Shown here piece after piece: positions 25,286 to 32,486 of a stretch of DNA of 44,471 nucleotides. The stretch's first letter is position 1; each line of letters opens with the position of its first letter. The notes under the pieces were generated by a model. It had not been told where the DNA came from and made no database searches. It saw nothing but the letters and a program-made list of their open reading frames with translations. The stretch lies in the NCBI GenBank assembly GCA_017695025.1, contig JADILX010000088.1:1-44471 (forward strand). Direction: 5' to 3'. This DNA comes from Candidatus Cryptobacteroides excrementavium (GTDB lineage Bacteria > Bacteroidota > Bacteroidia > Bacteroidales > UBA932). The position numbers and the translations under genes are program-made.

Positions 25286-26007
25286 CGGGCGGATACAGGG
25301 GAGTGTTCTTTGATATGGACGGGGTCGTCCTGGACAGCAGTTGCCTGTGGGAGCATATCATTACGGCAATCAAGGCAGAATATTCCCTTGATCTGTCTGT
25401 CCTTGAAGCCTCCGGTGGCTTTGAACTTTCCACAAGGGAAGCAATACGCGCCGTACTGGAGGATATGGGAATATTCTCGCCAGACCTGTATGCCGCAATC
25501 CTCAGTGAGACTGACATCCTGTATTCGCGGCTGTTCGGCAGGTTTGCCTGCCTTAGGGAAGGGATGAGGTCTCTGCTGTCAAGTCTCGCAGGCAAGGGTG
25601 TGAAGACAGCCCTTGTAAGCAATTCGTCAGGCGGCCAGATGAGGCTTGCGGCCGGGCACTTTGCCTTGGAAGGGCTTTTCTGCGCCATTGTTTCTTCTGA
25701 CGATGTTGTTCATGGCAAGCCTTCTCCTGAGCCTTATCTCAAGGCCCTGTCCATGTCCGGCCTTAATGCACGTGAGGTGGTGGCAGTTGAGGATTCCGTG
25801 ACAGGGGCCAGGTCAGCAGCGGCAGCCGGTATGGACTGCATCATGATAGTTCCGGATGCATGTCATGACTGCGATGCCGTACTTCCGGTCCAGGGTGAGT
25901 CCTGCGATGCCGTACTTCCGGCCCAGGGTGAGTCCTGTGATGTCCATCCAGCACTGATGAAAGTGCCATGCGGCATGCTTGCGGAATGTCTGCAGCGGCT
26001 GCTGTGA
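25282..26007 (+). CDS. HAD family phosphatase, candidate thiamin monophosphate phosphatase
   Basis: A 241-residue HAD subfamily IA hydrolase. Motif I is FFDMDGVVLDS (residues about 9-19), motif II is the Ser in ALVSNSSGG, motif III the Lys in HGKPSPEPYL, and motif IV is VEDSVTGARSAAAAGM. ATGA overlap with thiD suggests a role in thiamin synthesis: HAD enzymes clustered with thiamin genes in other bacteria have been shown to dephosphorylate thiamin monophosphate. Assigning that here is inference; beta-phosphoglucomutase-like or other sugar phosphatase roles are alternatives. Near the C-terminus a 33-bp tandem duplication (25870-25935) doubles an 11-residue segment CDAVLP(V/A)QGES. Confidence 0.83.
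   Translation: MTGGYRGVFFDMDGVVLDSSCLWEHIITAIKAEYSLDLSVLEASGGFELSTREAIRAVLEDMGIFSPDLYAAILSETDILYSRLFGRFACLREGMRSLLSSLAGKGVKTALVSNSSGGQMRLAAGHFALEGLFCAIVSSDDVVHGKPSPEPYLKALSMSGLNAREVVAVEDSVTGARSAAAAGMDCIMIVPDACHDCDAVLPVQGESCDAVLPAQGESCDVHPALMKVPCGMLAECLQRLL
25870..25935 (+). repeat. 33-bp in-frame tandem duplication inside the HAD gene
   Basis: Two units, 25870-25902 and 25903-25935, differ at one base (GTC versus GCC), each encoding CDAVLP-V/A-QGES. A third partial unit begins at 25936 (Cys-Asp-Val). High identity suggests recent slippage or unequal recombination. Confidence 0.9.
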
Positions 26008-26018
26008 TTTTCTGGAGA

Positions 26019-26039
26019 CCGGCATCAGGCGGATGCCGG
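26019..26039 (+). terminator. Hairpin after the HAD gene (weak terminator or spacer)
   Basis: CCGGCATC (26019-26026) pairs perfectly with GATGCCGG (26032-26039) across a five-base loop, 11 bases after the HAD stop. There is no following U-tract, so an intrinsic terminator is uncertain; it may separate the thiamin unit from the queuosine unit or be a stabilising 3' hairpin. Confidence 0.4.
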
Positions 26040-26059
26040 ATATGATTGAAAATATTGAC

Positions 26060-26093
26060 GAGTGTGCTTGGTAACCACTTAAAAAACAAGAAA
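26060..26093 (+). promoter_or_regulatory. Candidate preQ1-I riboswitch controlling the queuosine transporter and que genes
   Basis: Stem P1 pairs GAGTG (26060-26064) with CACTT (26076-26080), one G-U pair included. The loop holds CTTG (26067-26070), which can pair with CAAG (26087-26090) at the end of an A-rich tail AAAAAACAAG, forming the P2 of an H-type pseudoknot. The loop ends TAAC just before P1 3' strand, as in the Thermoanaerobacter tengcongensis class, where this C reads preQ1. The ATG of the transporter follows three bases after CAAG, so ligand-stabilised P2 would mask initiation. The gene downstream is a queuosine-precursor transporter followed by queC and queF, exactly the expected targets. 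Confidence 0.75.
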
Positions 26094-26810
26094 ATGAAAA
26101 AAAGACAGATTTCCGGGGATATGCCCCGTGGACAGCGCGTAATGCTGTCCGTCCCGTTTGTCATGATGGCCATTGTATTCAATGTATGCCTGATTGCATC
26201 CAATCTATTTGAGACTAAAGTCTTCAGTGCAGGCCCTCTGGCTCTGACCGGAGGTGTGCTTATTTTCCCGGTTTCATATATAATCAATGACTGCATAGTG
26301 GAAGTCTGGGGCTATAAAAAGGCCAGGCTCGTCATCTGGACCGGGTTTGCGATGAATTTCTTTGTAGTGGCGATGGCACAGATTGTCAGGGCCCTTCCTG
26401 CTGCCGGCTTTTGGGACGGAGGGGAACATTTCGACTATATATTCGCCCTTGCCCCAAGGGTGACAATAGCCTCTCTGCTGGCTTTCCTGTCCGGCTCCAC
26501 TGTGAATGCGTGGATCATGAGCAGAATGAAAGTCTCTTCCGGAGGAAAACGCTTCTCGCTCCGGGCCGTTGTCTCGTCTGTCTGTGGAGAGACAGTGGAT
26601 TCCCTTGTATTCTTTCCGTTGGCATTCTGGGGTATCGGATGGGACAACATGCTGAAACTCATGCTGCTGCAGATATTCCTCAAGACAGCGTATGAAGTGG
26701 TCATCCTGCCTGTCACCAATATAGTCGTGAAGGCGGTGAAAAAATATGAAGGTACTGATACATTTGACAGGGGGATATCATATAATCCGTTCAGGATCAC
26801 GGATATCTGA
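26094..26810 (+). CDS. Queuosine precursor transporter (QPTR/YhhQ family)
   Basis: This inner-membrane protein belongs to the YhhQ/QPTR (DUF165) family that imports queuosine precursors such as preQ0 or preQ1. From ATG 26094 it has 238 residues. About six transmembrane helices are predicted, with family motifs [63 protein letters not shown] and [22 protein letters not shown] chose 26094 because the longer TTG-started frame would overlap the riboswitch. It is followed by queC. Which precursor it carries is not determined. Confidence 0.93.
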   Translation: MKKRQISGDMPRGQRVMLSVPFVMMAIVFNVCLIASNLFETKVFSAGPLALTGGVLIFPVSYIINDCIVEVWGYKKARLVIWTGFAMNFFVVAMAQIVRALPAAGFWDGGEHFDYIFALAPRVTIASLLAFLSGSTVNAWIMSRMKVSSGGKRFSLRAVVSSVCGETVDSLVFFPLAFWGIGWDNMLKLMLLQIFLKTAYEVVILPVTNIVVKAVKKYEGTDTFDRGISYNPFRITDI

Positions 26811-26839
26811 CCCATGTGGAATCATCTAAATCTCATAAT

Positions 26840-27520
26840 ATGGAACTTGATATAAATAAGGCCCTTGTGGTCTTCAGCGGAGGGCAGGACTCTTCAACCT
26901 GCCTGTTCTGGGCGTTGAAGCATTTCAGTAAGGTACATACAATCACGTTTTCCTATGGGCAGAGGCACGCACTGGAAGTAGACATGGCACGGAGACTGGC
27001 AGAAAAGGCAGGCGTGGATTTCCATCTGGTGGATGCCCCTCTGATAGGCACACTCGGGGCAAATTCGCTTACCGCCCCGTCAGTCAGCATGGATGAGGAA
27101 AAGCCGGAAGGGACATTCCCCAATACTTTTGTGCCTGGCAGGAACCTGTTCTTCCTGTCGATAGCGGCGGTATATGCCAGGGAACACGGGATTAAAAATA
27201 TAGTGACGGGCGTGTCTCAGACTGATTTCAGCGGGTATCCTGACTGCAGGGACTCTTTCGTGCGTTCACTCAATGTGACGCTGAACCTTGCAATGGACGG
27301 GCAGTTTGTCATCCATACGCCTCTCATGTGGCTTGACAAGGCCCAGACATGGGCACTTGCCGACAGCCTCGGGGTACTTGACATTATCAGGAATGAAACT
27401 CTGACATGCTATAACGGTATTCCCGGTGACGGCTGCGGCCATTGCCCGGCATGTACCCTGCGTAATGCGGGGCTGAAGAAATTTCTGTCGGAGAAAAACA
27501 GACTGGACAATAATATATGA
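26840..27520 (+). CDS. queC: 7-cyano-7-deazaguanine synthase QueC
   Basis: QueC makes preQ0 (7-cyano-7-deazaguanine) from 7-carboxy-7-deazaguanine with ammonia and ATP. From ATG 26840 the protein is 226 residues; a GTG eight codons earlier (26816) is also possible. The ATP-pyrophosphatase P-loop is SGGQDSST (residues 13-20). A Cys4 zinc site is visible as [21 protein letters not shown] near the end. Family segments [29 protein letters not shown] and [17 protein letters not shown] are present. It lies between the transporter and queF, consistent with a queuosine operon. QueD and queE are not in this window. Confidence 0.97.
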   Translation: MELDINKALVVFSGGQDSSTCLFWALKHFSKVHTITFSYGQRHALEVDMARRLAEKAGVDFHLVDAPLIGTLGANSLTAPSVSMDEEKPEGTFPNTFVPGRNLFFLSIAAVYAREHGIKNIVTGVSQTDFSGYPDCRDSFVRSLNVTLNLAMDGQFVIHTPLMWLDKAQTWALADSLGVLDIIRNETLTCYNGIPGDGCGHCPACTLRNAGLKKFLSEKNRLDNNI

Positions 27521-27527
27521 CTCAGAT

Positions 27528-27986
27528 ATGGAAAACAGGGAGAATGAGGGGCTGCAGGCCCTTGGCAGAAAGACCATGTACAGGAGCGGCTATGCCCCGG
27601 AGGTACTCGAGACATTTGAAAACAGACATAGGGAGAATGACTATTGGGTCAGATTCAATTGTCCTGAATTTACCAGCCTGTGCCCTATAACGGGACAGCC
27701 TGATTTTGCCGAGATAAGGATCAGTTATATCCCGGATGCCAGGATGGTCGAGAGCAAGAGTCTCAAACTCTATCTTTTCAGTTTCCGCAACCATGGGGAT
27801 TTCCATGAGGACTGTGTCAACAAGATCATGAAGGACCTGATAAAGGTAATGGAACCGAAATATATTGAAGTGACAGGACTCTTTACTCCCCGTGGCGGCA
27901 TTTCCATCTGGCCGTATGCCAACTATGGAAAGCCGGGCACAGAATATGAAGAACTTGCCCGCAGGCGGATGGCGTCACATGAATGA
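27528..27986 (+). CDS. queF: NADPH-dependent 7-cyano-7-deazaguanine reductase QueF (type I)
   Basis: QueF reduces preQ0 to preQ1 using NADPH. The 152-residue size is the short, unimodular YkvM type. The catalytic Cys52 is in [16 protein letters not shown], which forms a thioimide with the nitrile. The QueF motif is [14 protein letters not shown], and HEDCVNKI carries the conserved Glu and Asp. It begins seven bases after queC and its stop overlaps a possible start of the thioesterase gene. With the preQ1 riboswitch and transporter upstream the cluster suggests feedback on preQ1 supply. Confidence 0.97.
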   Translation: MENRENEGLQALGRKTMYRSGYAPEVLETFENRHRENDYWVRFNCPEFTSLCPITGQPDFAEIRISYIPDARMVESKSLKLYLFSFRNHGDFHEDCVNKIMKDLIKVMEPKYIEVTGLFTPRGGISIWPYANYGKPGTEYEELARRRMASHE

Positions 27987-28021
27987 TACCCATTTATACT
28001 GAAATACATAATCCGGTAAAT

Positions 28022-28498
28022 ATGAAAAAAATCATCAATCCGTGGCTCGGACTTGTCAAGGACGGCTACAATTGTTTCGGGTGTGCCCCGACAAACAGAC
28101 TTGGCCTTAAGATGGAATTTTATGAGGACGGGGATGACATTGTCTCTTTCTGGAATTCATCGGATGACTATCAGGGCTGGCTCCATACCCTGCATGGCGG
28201 CATCCAGTCTACTCTTATGGATGAAATTGCCGCCTGGGTCATCGCCAGGAAACTCCAGTGTGCAGGAATGACGACCTGTCTTGAAATAAAGTTCAGGAGG
28301 CCTGTCCCCACAGGCCCGGACGTCACCATTGAGGTCAGGGCACATGTCAGGGAAATCAAACGGAATTTTGCCTTTATTGATGCAAAGATAATGCATGGGG
28401 GAGAGGTCTGCTCCGAGGCATCGATGACATATTATTGTTTCAGCAAAGAAAAATCCGCCTCGGACTTTTATTTCCGGGGCTGTATCACTGAAGAGTAA
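28022..28498 (+). CDS. PaaI-family hotdog thioesterase
   Basis: A 158-residue hotdog-fold acyl-CoA thioesterase. The start at 28022 (MKKIINPWLGLVKDGYNCFGCAPTNRLGLKM) fits the family; an ATG at 27983 overlapping the queF stop (ATGA) would add 13 residues and cannot be excluded. The helix motif HTLHGGIQSTLMDEIAAWV contains the usual catalytic region with Asp/Glu. Substrate unknown, perhaps short acyl-CoAs. It is the last gene before a strong terminator and may be co-transcribed with the que genes by chance. The cysteine-rich NCFGC near the N-terminus is typical of this subgroup. Confidence 0.85.
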   Translation: MKKIINPWLGLVKDGYNCFGCAPTNRLGLKMEFYEDGDDIVSFWNSSDDYQGWLHTLHGGIQSTLMDEIAAWVIARKLQCAGMTTCLEIKFRRPVPTGPDVTIEVRAHVREIKRNFAFIDAKIMHGGEVCSEASMTYYCFSKEKSASDFYFRGCITEE

Positions 28499-28502
28499 AG
28501 AC

Positions 28503-28555
28503 ATGCGCCAGCCTGTATCCCGGCTTCTGCCGGAGTCAGGCTGGCGCATCTGTTT
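28503..28555 (+). terminator. Intrinsic terminator (13-bp stem)
   Basis: ATGCGCCAGCCTG (28503-28515) pairs with CAGGCTGGCGCAT (28537-28549), followed by CTGTTTT. The loop includes a nested small hairpin CCGGC-TTCT-GCCGG. It ends the queuosine/thioesterase transcript, and may also act for fabZ arriving from the other side. Confidence 0.85.
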
Positions 28556-28577
28556 TCAGAGAGAGGTTTCCGGGTCT

Positions 28578-29003
28578 CTATTCCTCCTTGTTGTCTACAA
28601 GGGCAAAGGAAAGATTGCCTTTACAGCAGAGTTTCCCGTTCACCTTCAGATTCGCTTCCGTGAAGAAAAGAAGCCCTCTTCTGTCTGTGAGCCTTGCAGT
28701 GATCTCACACAGGTCTCCTGGGCGTACGATATTCTTGAAACGGACATTGTCAATGCCGCTGTACAGTGTAGTGCGGCCTTTTAGTTCATCCTTTACAAGA
28801 AGGGCACAACTCTGTGCCATGATTTCGCACTGGATCACACCGGGAACTATCGGGTTGCCGGGGAAATGGCCTCTGCAGAAGAATTCATCTTCTTTGATCC
28901 TGTACTTTGCATGAGCCACTCCATCCGCATCGATTTCTATCTCATCGACGAGAAGCATCGGCTCACGGTGAGGCAGGTATTCTTTCAGTTCTTCTCTGTT
29001 CAT
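28578..29003 (-). CDS. fabZ: 3-hydroxyacyl-ACP dehydratase, FabZ-like
   Basis: A 141-residue hotdog dehydratase of type II fatty acid synthesis; it removes water from 3-hydroxyacyl-ACP. The active-site helix motif is GHFPGNPIVPGVIQCEIMAQ, with catalytic His46 and Glu60, and LPHREPMLLVDEI near the N-terminus is diagnostic of the family. It is the last gene of the fabH-fabK-fabF-fabZ run, 40 bases after fabF. It may be a FabZ paralogue rather than the only dehydratase, because FabZ fused to LpxC is common in Bacteroidetes; that gene is not visible here. Confidence 0.92.
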   Translation of the reverse strand: MNREELKEYLPHREPMLLVDEIEIDADGVAHAKYRIKEDEFFCRGHFPGNPIVPGVIQCEIMAQSCALLVKDELKGRTTLYSGIDNVRFKNIVRPGDLCEITARLTDRRGLLFFTEANLKVNGKLCCKGNLSFALVDNKEE

Positions 29004-29043
29004 GTCGTCTATATTTTAGGATCAGGTTTCAGCAGTATGTTCT

Positions 29044-30297
29044 TTATTCCACTTTTCTGAATGCAATACATCCGTTGTGGCCGCCGAATCCGAGAGAATC
29101 GGATATGGCAAGTGTGATGTCAGCCTTGACAGCCTTGTTCGGGGTATAGTTGAGGTCACATTCAGGGTCAGGTGTGTCAAGATTGATGGTAGGAGGCACG
29201 ATTCCGTTGACGAGGGCAAGTACGGCAGCAATAGCCTCCACTGCTCCTGTGGCACCGAGCATGTGTCCTGTCATCGATTTTGTAGAGCATATGTGTGCCT
29301 TGTATGCATCTTCTCCGAGGGCCATCTTGAATGTCTTGGTCTCAAGAGAGTCATTGAGGGCTGTGCCGGTACCGTGTGCATTGATGTGGAGGACGTCAGA
29401 AGAAGTGTAGCCGGCTTCATCAAGTGCCATCTTTACGGCTGCCGCCTGTGTCTTGCAGTCTGTCCTTGGGGCTGTCATGTGGTAGGCGTCGCATGTATTG
29501 CCGTAGCCGCATATCTCTGCAAATATTTTTGCCCCGCGTGCCTTTGCATGCTCATATTCTTCGAGCACGAGCATTCCGGCTCCTTCACCCATTACGAACC
29601 CGCCTCTGTTGGCGTTGAACGGGAGCGATGCATAGTTCGGATCCTCGGATCTTGAGAGCGCCTTTGCATTGGCGAATCCGGCGATTCCAAGAGGGATTGT
29701 GGCTGCTTCGGCCCCTCCTGCGATTATTGCATCAGCATATCCATGCTTTATGGCCCTGTAGGCTTCGCCGACTGTATGCGTAGATGTCGCACATGCAGTC
29801 ACTACTGGAACGCATGGCCCGCAGAGGTTGTGGCGTATGGCGATGTTCCCTGCAGCCATGTTGGCTATCATTGTAGGGATGAAAAGAGGGGATATCCATT
29901 TGGCCCCGTCCTTTATCATCTTTTCGCTTTCCTTGTATTGAGTGCTGAATCCGCCGATACCGGAGCCGACATATACTCCGAAACGCATCGGGTCTATATT
30001 GCCGTCTTCCCCGTCGGATGCCTTCAGTCCAGACTGGCTGATGGCTTCGTTGGCAGCCGCTACGGCAAATACGGAAAATCTGTCCTGTTTGCGTGCGAAT
30101 GCCGGCTCAACCCCATAGTCTGCCGGATTGAAATTCTTGACTTCTCCGGCTACTTTTGCTGGAAGGTCATCTGTAGGGAAAGCCTTGATGAAATCCACAC
30201 CGCAGACACCGTCAAGAAGGTTTTTCCACAGTTCTGCAACACTGTTCCCGACAGGGGTTACAGCGCCCATTCCGGTTATTACTACTCTTTTGTTCAT
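29044..30297 (-). CDS. fabF: 3-oxoacyl-ACP synthase II
   Basis: FabF (KAS II) condenses acyl-ACP with malonyl-ACP to elongate fatty acids. The 417-residue length is normal. Catalytic Cys169 is in VVTACATSTHTVGEAY, and the two His are in NAHGTGTALNDSLET and KSMTGHMLGATGAVEA. The N-terminus MNKRVVITGMGAVTPVGNS is typical. It follows fabK by 38 bases and precedes fabZ by 40 bases on the same strand. No acpP or fabD gene is adjacent, unlike the common E. coli order. The call is firm. Confidence 0.97.
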   Translation of the reverse strand: MNKRVVITGMGAVTPVGNSVAELWKNLLDGVCGVDFIKAFPTDDLPAKVAGEVKNFNPADYGVEPAFARKQDRFSVFAVAAANEAISQSGLKASDGEDGNIDPMRFGVYVGSGIGGFSTQYKESEKMIKDGAKWISPLFIPTMIANMAAGNIAIRHNLCGPCVPVVTACATSTHTVGEAYRAIKHGYADAIIAGGAEAATIPLGIAGFANAKALSRSEDPNYASLPFNANRGGFVMGEGAGMLVLEEYEHAKARGAKIFAEICGYGNTCDAYHMTAPRTDCKTQAAAVKMALDEAGYTSSDVLHINAHGTGTALNDSLETKTFKMALGEDAYKAHICSTKSMTGHMLGATGAVEAIAAVLALVNGIVPPTINLDTPDPECDLNYTPNKAVKADITLAISDSLGFGGHNGCIAFRKVE

Positions 30298-30335
30298 ACT
30301 CGTCTTATTTGATGATTTGGTTGTGTATCTATTGG

Positions 30336-31280
30336 TTATGCAAGTAATCCGGGTGCCGCTGCAAGCAGTTTTTCTGCACCTCCGATTATGTCTTCAACGA
30401 TGTCTTTGGCCGGTTCTGTCTTCTTGACCATGCCTGCACATTCGCCTGCCATATAACTTCCGTTAGGGTCGCCTTCCCTGACTGCTTTCCTGAGGGCGCC
30501 TGTCCCGAAAGCCAGGATTTCTTCAGGCGTGACCGAAGGATCTGCCTCCATCTTGGCGAATGTGTTTGAGAACGGGGTCTTGAGTGACCTTACCGGATGC
30601 CCGAGAGTCTTGCCGGTCACCATTGTGGAGATGTCGGTGGCCTTGATTATCCTGTCCTTGTAGTTCTGGTGTACCGTACACTCTTCCGCAGAAAGGAAGC
30701 GTGTACCGACCTGTATGGCATCGGCCCCGAGCATGAAGGCTGCTGCCGCACCACGGCCGTCACAGATGCCTCCTGCGGCAATGACCGGTATGTCCACTGC
30801 ATCGGCAACCTGCGGGATGAGGGACATTGTATGCAATTCTCCGACATGTCCTCCGGACTCGGCGCCTTCCGCTACTACGGCAACTACTCCGAGCGCCTGC
30901 ATCTTGAGTGCCATGGCGACAGATGCAATCACCGGGATGACCTTTATCCCGGCCTCTTTCCATGCGTCAATATACTGTGCAGGAGAGCCTGCCCCTGTGG
31001 TAAGTATCTTGACGCCTTCCTCTATCACCATGCTGGCGATTTCGCCTGCATTAGGTGCCTGAAGCATTATGTTGACTCCGAATGGCTTGTCGGTGAGTTC
31101 CTTGCATTTCCTGATCTCGTTACGGACCGCATCGGTGCCGGCATTTATCGAGGATATAAGCCCGAGTCCTCCGGCATTCGAGACAGCAGAGGCCAAAGAT
31201 GCATCGGCGGCCCATGCCATCCCTCCCTGGATTATAGGGTATCTTATACCGAGAATTTCACGGATTCTGCTTTTTATCAT
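30336..31280 (-). CDS. fabK: Enoyl-ACP reductase II (FMN-dependent) FabK-like
   Basis: A 314-residue TIM-barrel flavoenzyme of the nitronate monooxygenase/FabK superfamily. FabK reduces enoyl-ACP with NADH and FMN. Supporting FabK over plain nitronate monooxygenase are VAEGAESGGHVGELHTMSLIPQVADAV (with the catalytic His), VIAAGGICDGRGAAAAFMLGADAIQVGTRFL and the location between fabH and fabF. The N-terminal LGIRYPIIQGGMAW is shared by the whole family. FabK-type enzymes are known to be triclosan-tolerant compared with FabI. If the strain also has fabI elsewhere, this could be a second enzyme. Confidence 0.88.
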   Translation of the reverse strand: MIKSRIREILGIRYPIIQGGMAWAADASLASAVSNAGGLGLISSINAGTDAVRNEIRKCKELTDKPFGVNIMLQAPNAGEIASMVIEEGVKILTTGAGSPAQYIDAWKEAGIKVIPVIASVAMALKMQALGVVAVVAEGAESGGHVGELHTMSLIPQVADAVDIPVIAAGGICDGRGAAAAFMLGADAIQVGTRFLSAEECTVHQNYKDRIIKATDISTMVTGKTLGHPVRSLKTPFSNTFAKMEADPSVTPEEILAFGTGALRKAVREGDPNGSYMAGECAGMVKKTEPAKDIVEDIIGGAEKLLAAAPGLLA

Positions 31281-31322
31281 TTCTGTCAGATTTAATGTTG
31301 AGTGATGTCCTGATTGCCGGAA

Positions 31323-32270
31323 TTACCATTCCATGATTACTGCCCCTGAAATGAACCCGGCCCCGAATGCGCTGAGCGCTATGGTCTCACCGCGCTTCAG
31401 TATGCCTTTCCTGTTGCACTCGTCAAGCAGAATAGGGCAACTTGCCGAAGAGGAGTTTCCGTGTGTCTCTACGTTTGTAGGGAACTTTTCATCCGGCTGC
31501 TCCAGGAATTCCTTGATGGAATTGATGATGCGGACATTGGCCTGATGCAGGAGATAATGGCCGATCTCGTCCGGTTTCATCCCGAGTTTGTCAAGCAGGT
31601 ATCTGATGTCTCCGGTAGATGCCTTCACGGCAAACTTGAACACATCCTGCCCCCTCATCTGGAGGGATATGTTCTGCTCTTCCTTTGTGATGTAAGGAGT
31701 AGGCTCCAGGGTGCGGATCTGGTACAGTTTGTCGGTAGCACTTGCTGCAGAGAGTTTTATACCCTTTATATTGTCACCTTCCGTCAATACTGCTGCTCCA
31801 GCCCCGTCTCCGAAGAGTACGCAGACATTCCTGTCTTTCCAGCTTGTCATCCTTGTCGGCTCTTCAGCGCAGACGATGAGCACGTTCTTTACGCTTCCTG
31901 CCTTATAGTGTGCCTCTGCTATGTCCAGGGCATACATGAATCCGGCGCATGCGCAGTTGATGTCAAGGCATGGGCAAGTCGCCCCGATTGCCCCCTGGAT
32001 TATACAGCTGAGTGAAGGGGTCACATATTCGTTTACTACATTTGAGCAGATGATGAAATCAAGGTCTTCTGCCTTCATGCCTGCATTCTCAAGGGCTTTT
32101 ACGGCTGCCTCGGCGGCAAGATCCTCCAGTTTTTCGTCTGAGATGACATGTCTGTATTTTATGCCTGTCCTCGGATAGATCCAGGCGTCACTTGTGTCGA
32201 GAAATTCAGACAGCATGTCATTGGTCACAATTTTCTTGGGAATTGCACTCCCTGTTCCTATTATCTTCAT
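31323..32270 (-). CDS. fabH: 3-oxoacyl-ACP synthase III
   Basis: FabH (KAS III) starts fatty acid synthesis by condensing an acyl-CoA with malonyl-ACP. The 315-residue protein has the active-site Cys108 in NCACAGFMYALDIAEA, the His in YLLHQANVRIINS and the Asn in VETHGNSSSASCPI. The start MKIIGTGSAIPKKIVTN is typical. It is the first gene of the fab run and has a -7 box 63 bases upstream. Primer choice (acetyl- or branched-chain acyl-CoA) cannot be read from the sequence; Bacteroidetes often make iso-branched fatty acids. In this genome, isobutyryl- or isovaleryl-CoA metabolism may connect it with ptb-buk. Confidence 0.97.
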   Translation of the reverse strand: MKIIGTGSAIPKKIVTNDMLSEFLDTSDAWIYPRTGIKYRHVISDEKLEDLAAEAAVKALENAGMKAEDLDFIICSNVVNEYVTPSLSCIIQGAIGATCPCLDINCACAGFMYALDIAEAHYKAGSVKNVLIVCAEEPTRMTSWKDRNVCVLFGDGAGAAVLTEGDNIKGIKLSAASATDKLYQIRTLEPTPYITKEEQNISLQMRGQDVFKFAVKASTGDIRYLLDKLGMKPDEIGHYLLHQANVRIINSIKEFLEQPDEKFPTNVETHGNSSSASCPILLDECNRKGILKRGETIALSAFGAGFISGAVIMEW

Positions 32271-32333
32271 CTTATGACTTGTTTTGAATGAATTTTATCG
32301 TTTTTATTCTGAGGCTTCCGCTTCAAAACCAGA

Positions 32334-32341
32334 CAAAATTA
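32334..32341 (-). promoter_or_regulatory. -7 box for the fab operon
   Basis: TAATTTTG on the minus strand fits TAnnTTTG, 63 bases before fabH. No -33 TTTG at the preferred distance; confidence is moderate. Confidence 0.45.
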
Positions 32342-32456
32342 GTCCGGATATTCTGTTTAATGAAATTATTGTGGTGATTTCGGCAAGCATGTGGCAATAT
32401 ATGATGTAAATTGCGTCTTTATGTGGTGAAATTTTTCTATTTGTGGCAAAATTTCC

Positions 32457-32464
32457 TAACTTTG
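32457..32464 (+). promoter_or_regulatory. -7 box for the LytTR gene
   Basis: TAACTTTG lies 22 bases before the start at 32487. TTTG at 32440-32443 is only 13 bases away, shorter than typical. It forms a divergent promoter region with the fab box. Confidence 0.5.
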
Positions 32465-32486
32465 TGTGCCGACTGAATAAGGGGAT

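Noticed and set aside
28503..28549. The GC-rich hairpin as a mobile repeat like 8031-8188
   Set aside because: Its single stem followed by TGTTTT at the end of a transcript is fully explained as an intrinsic terminator, and it shares no sequence with the 8031 element.
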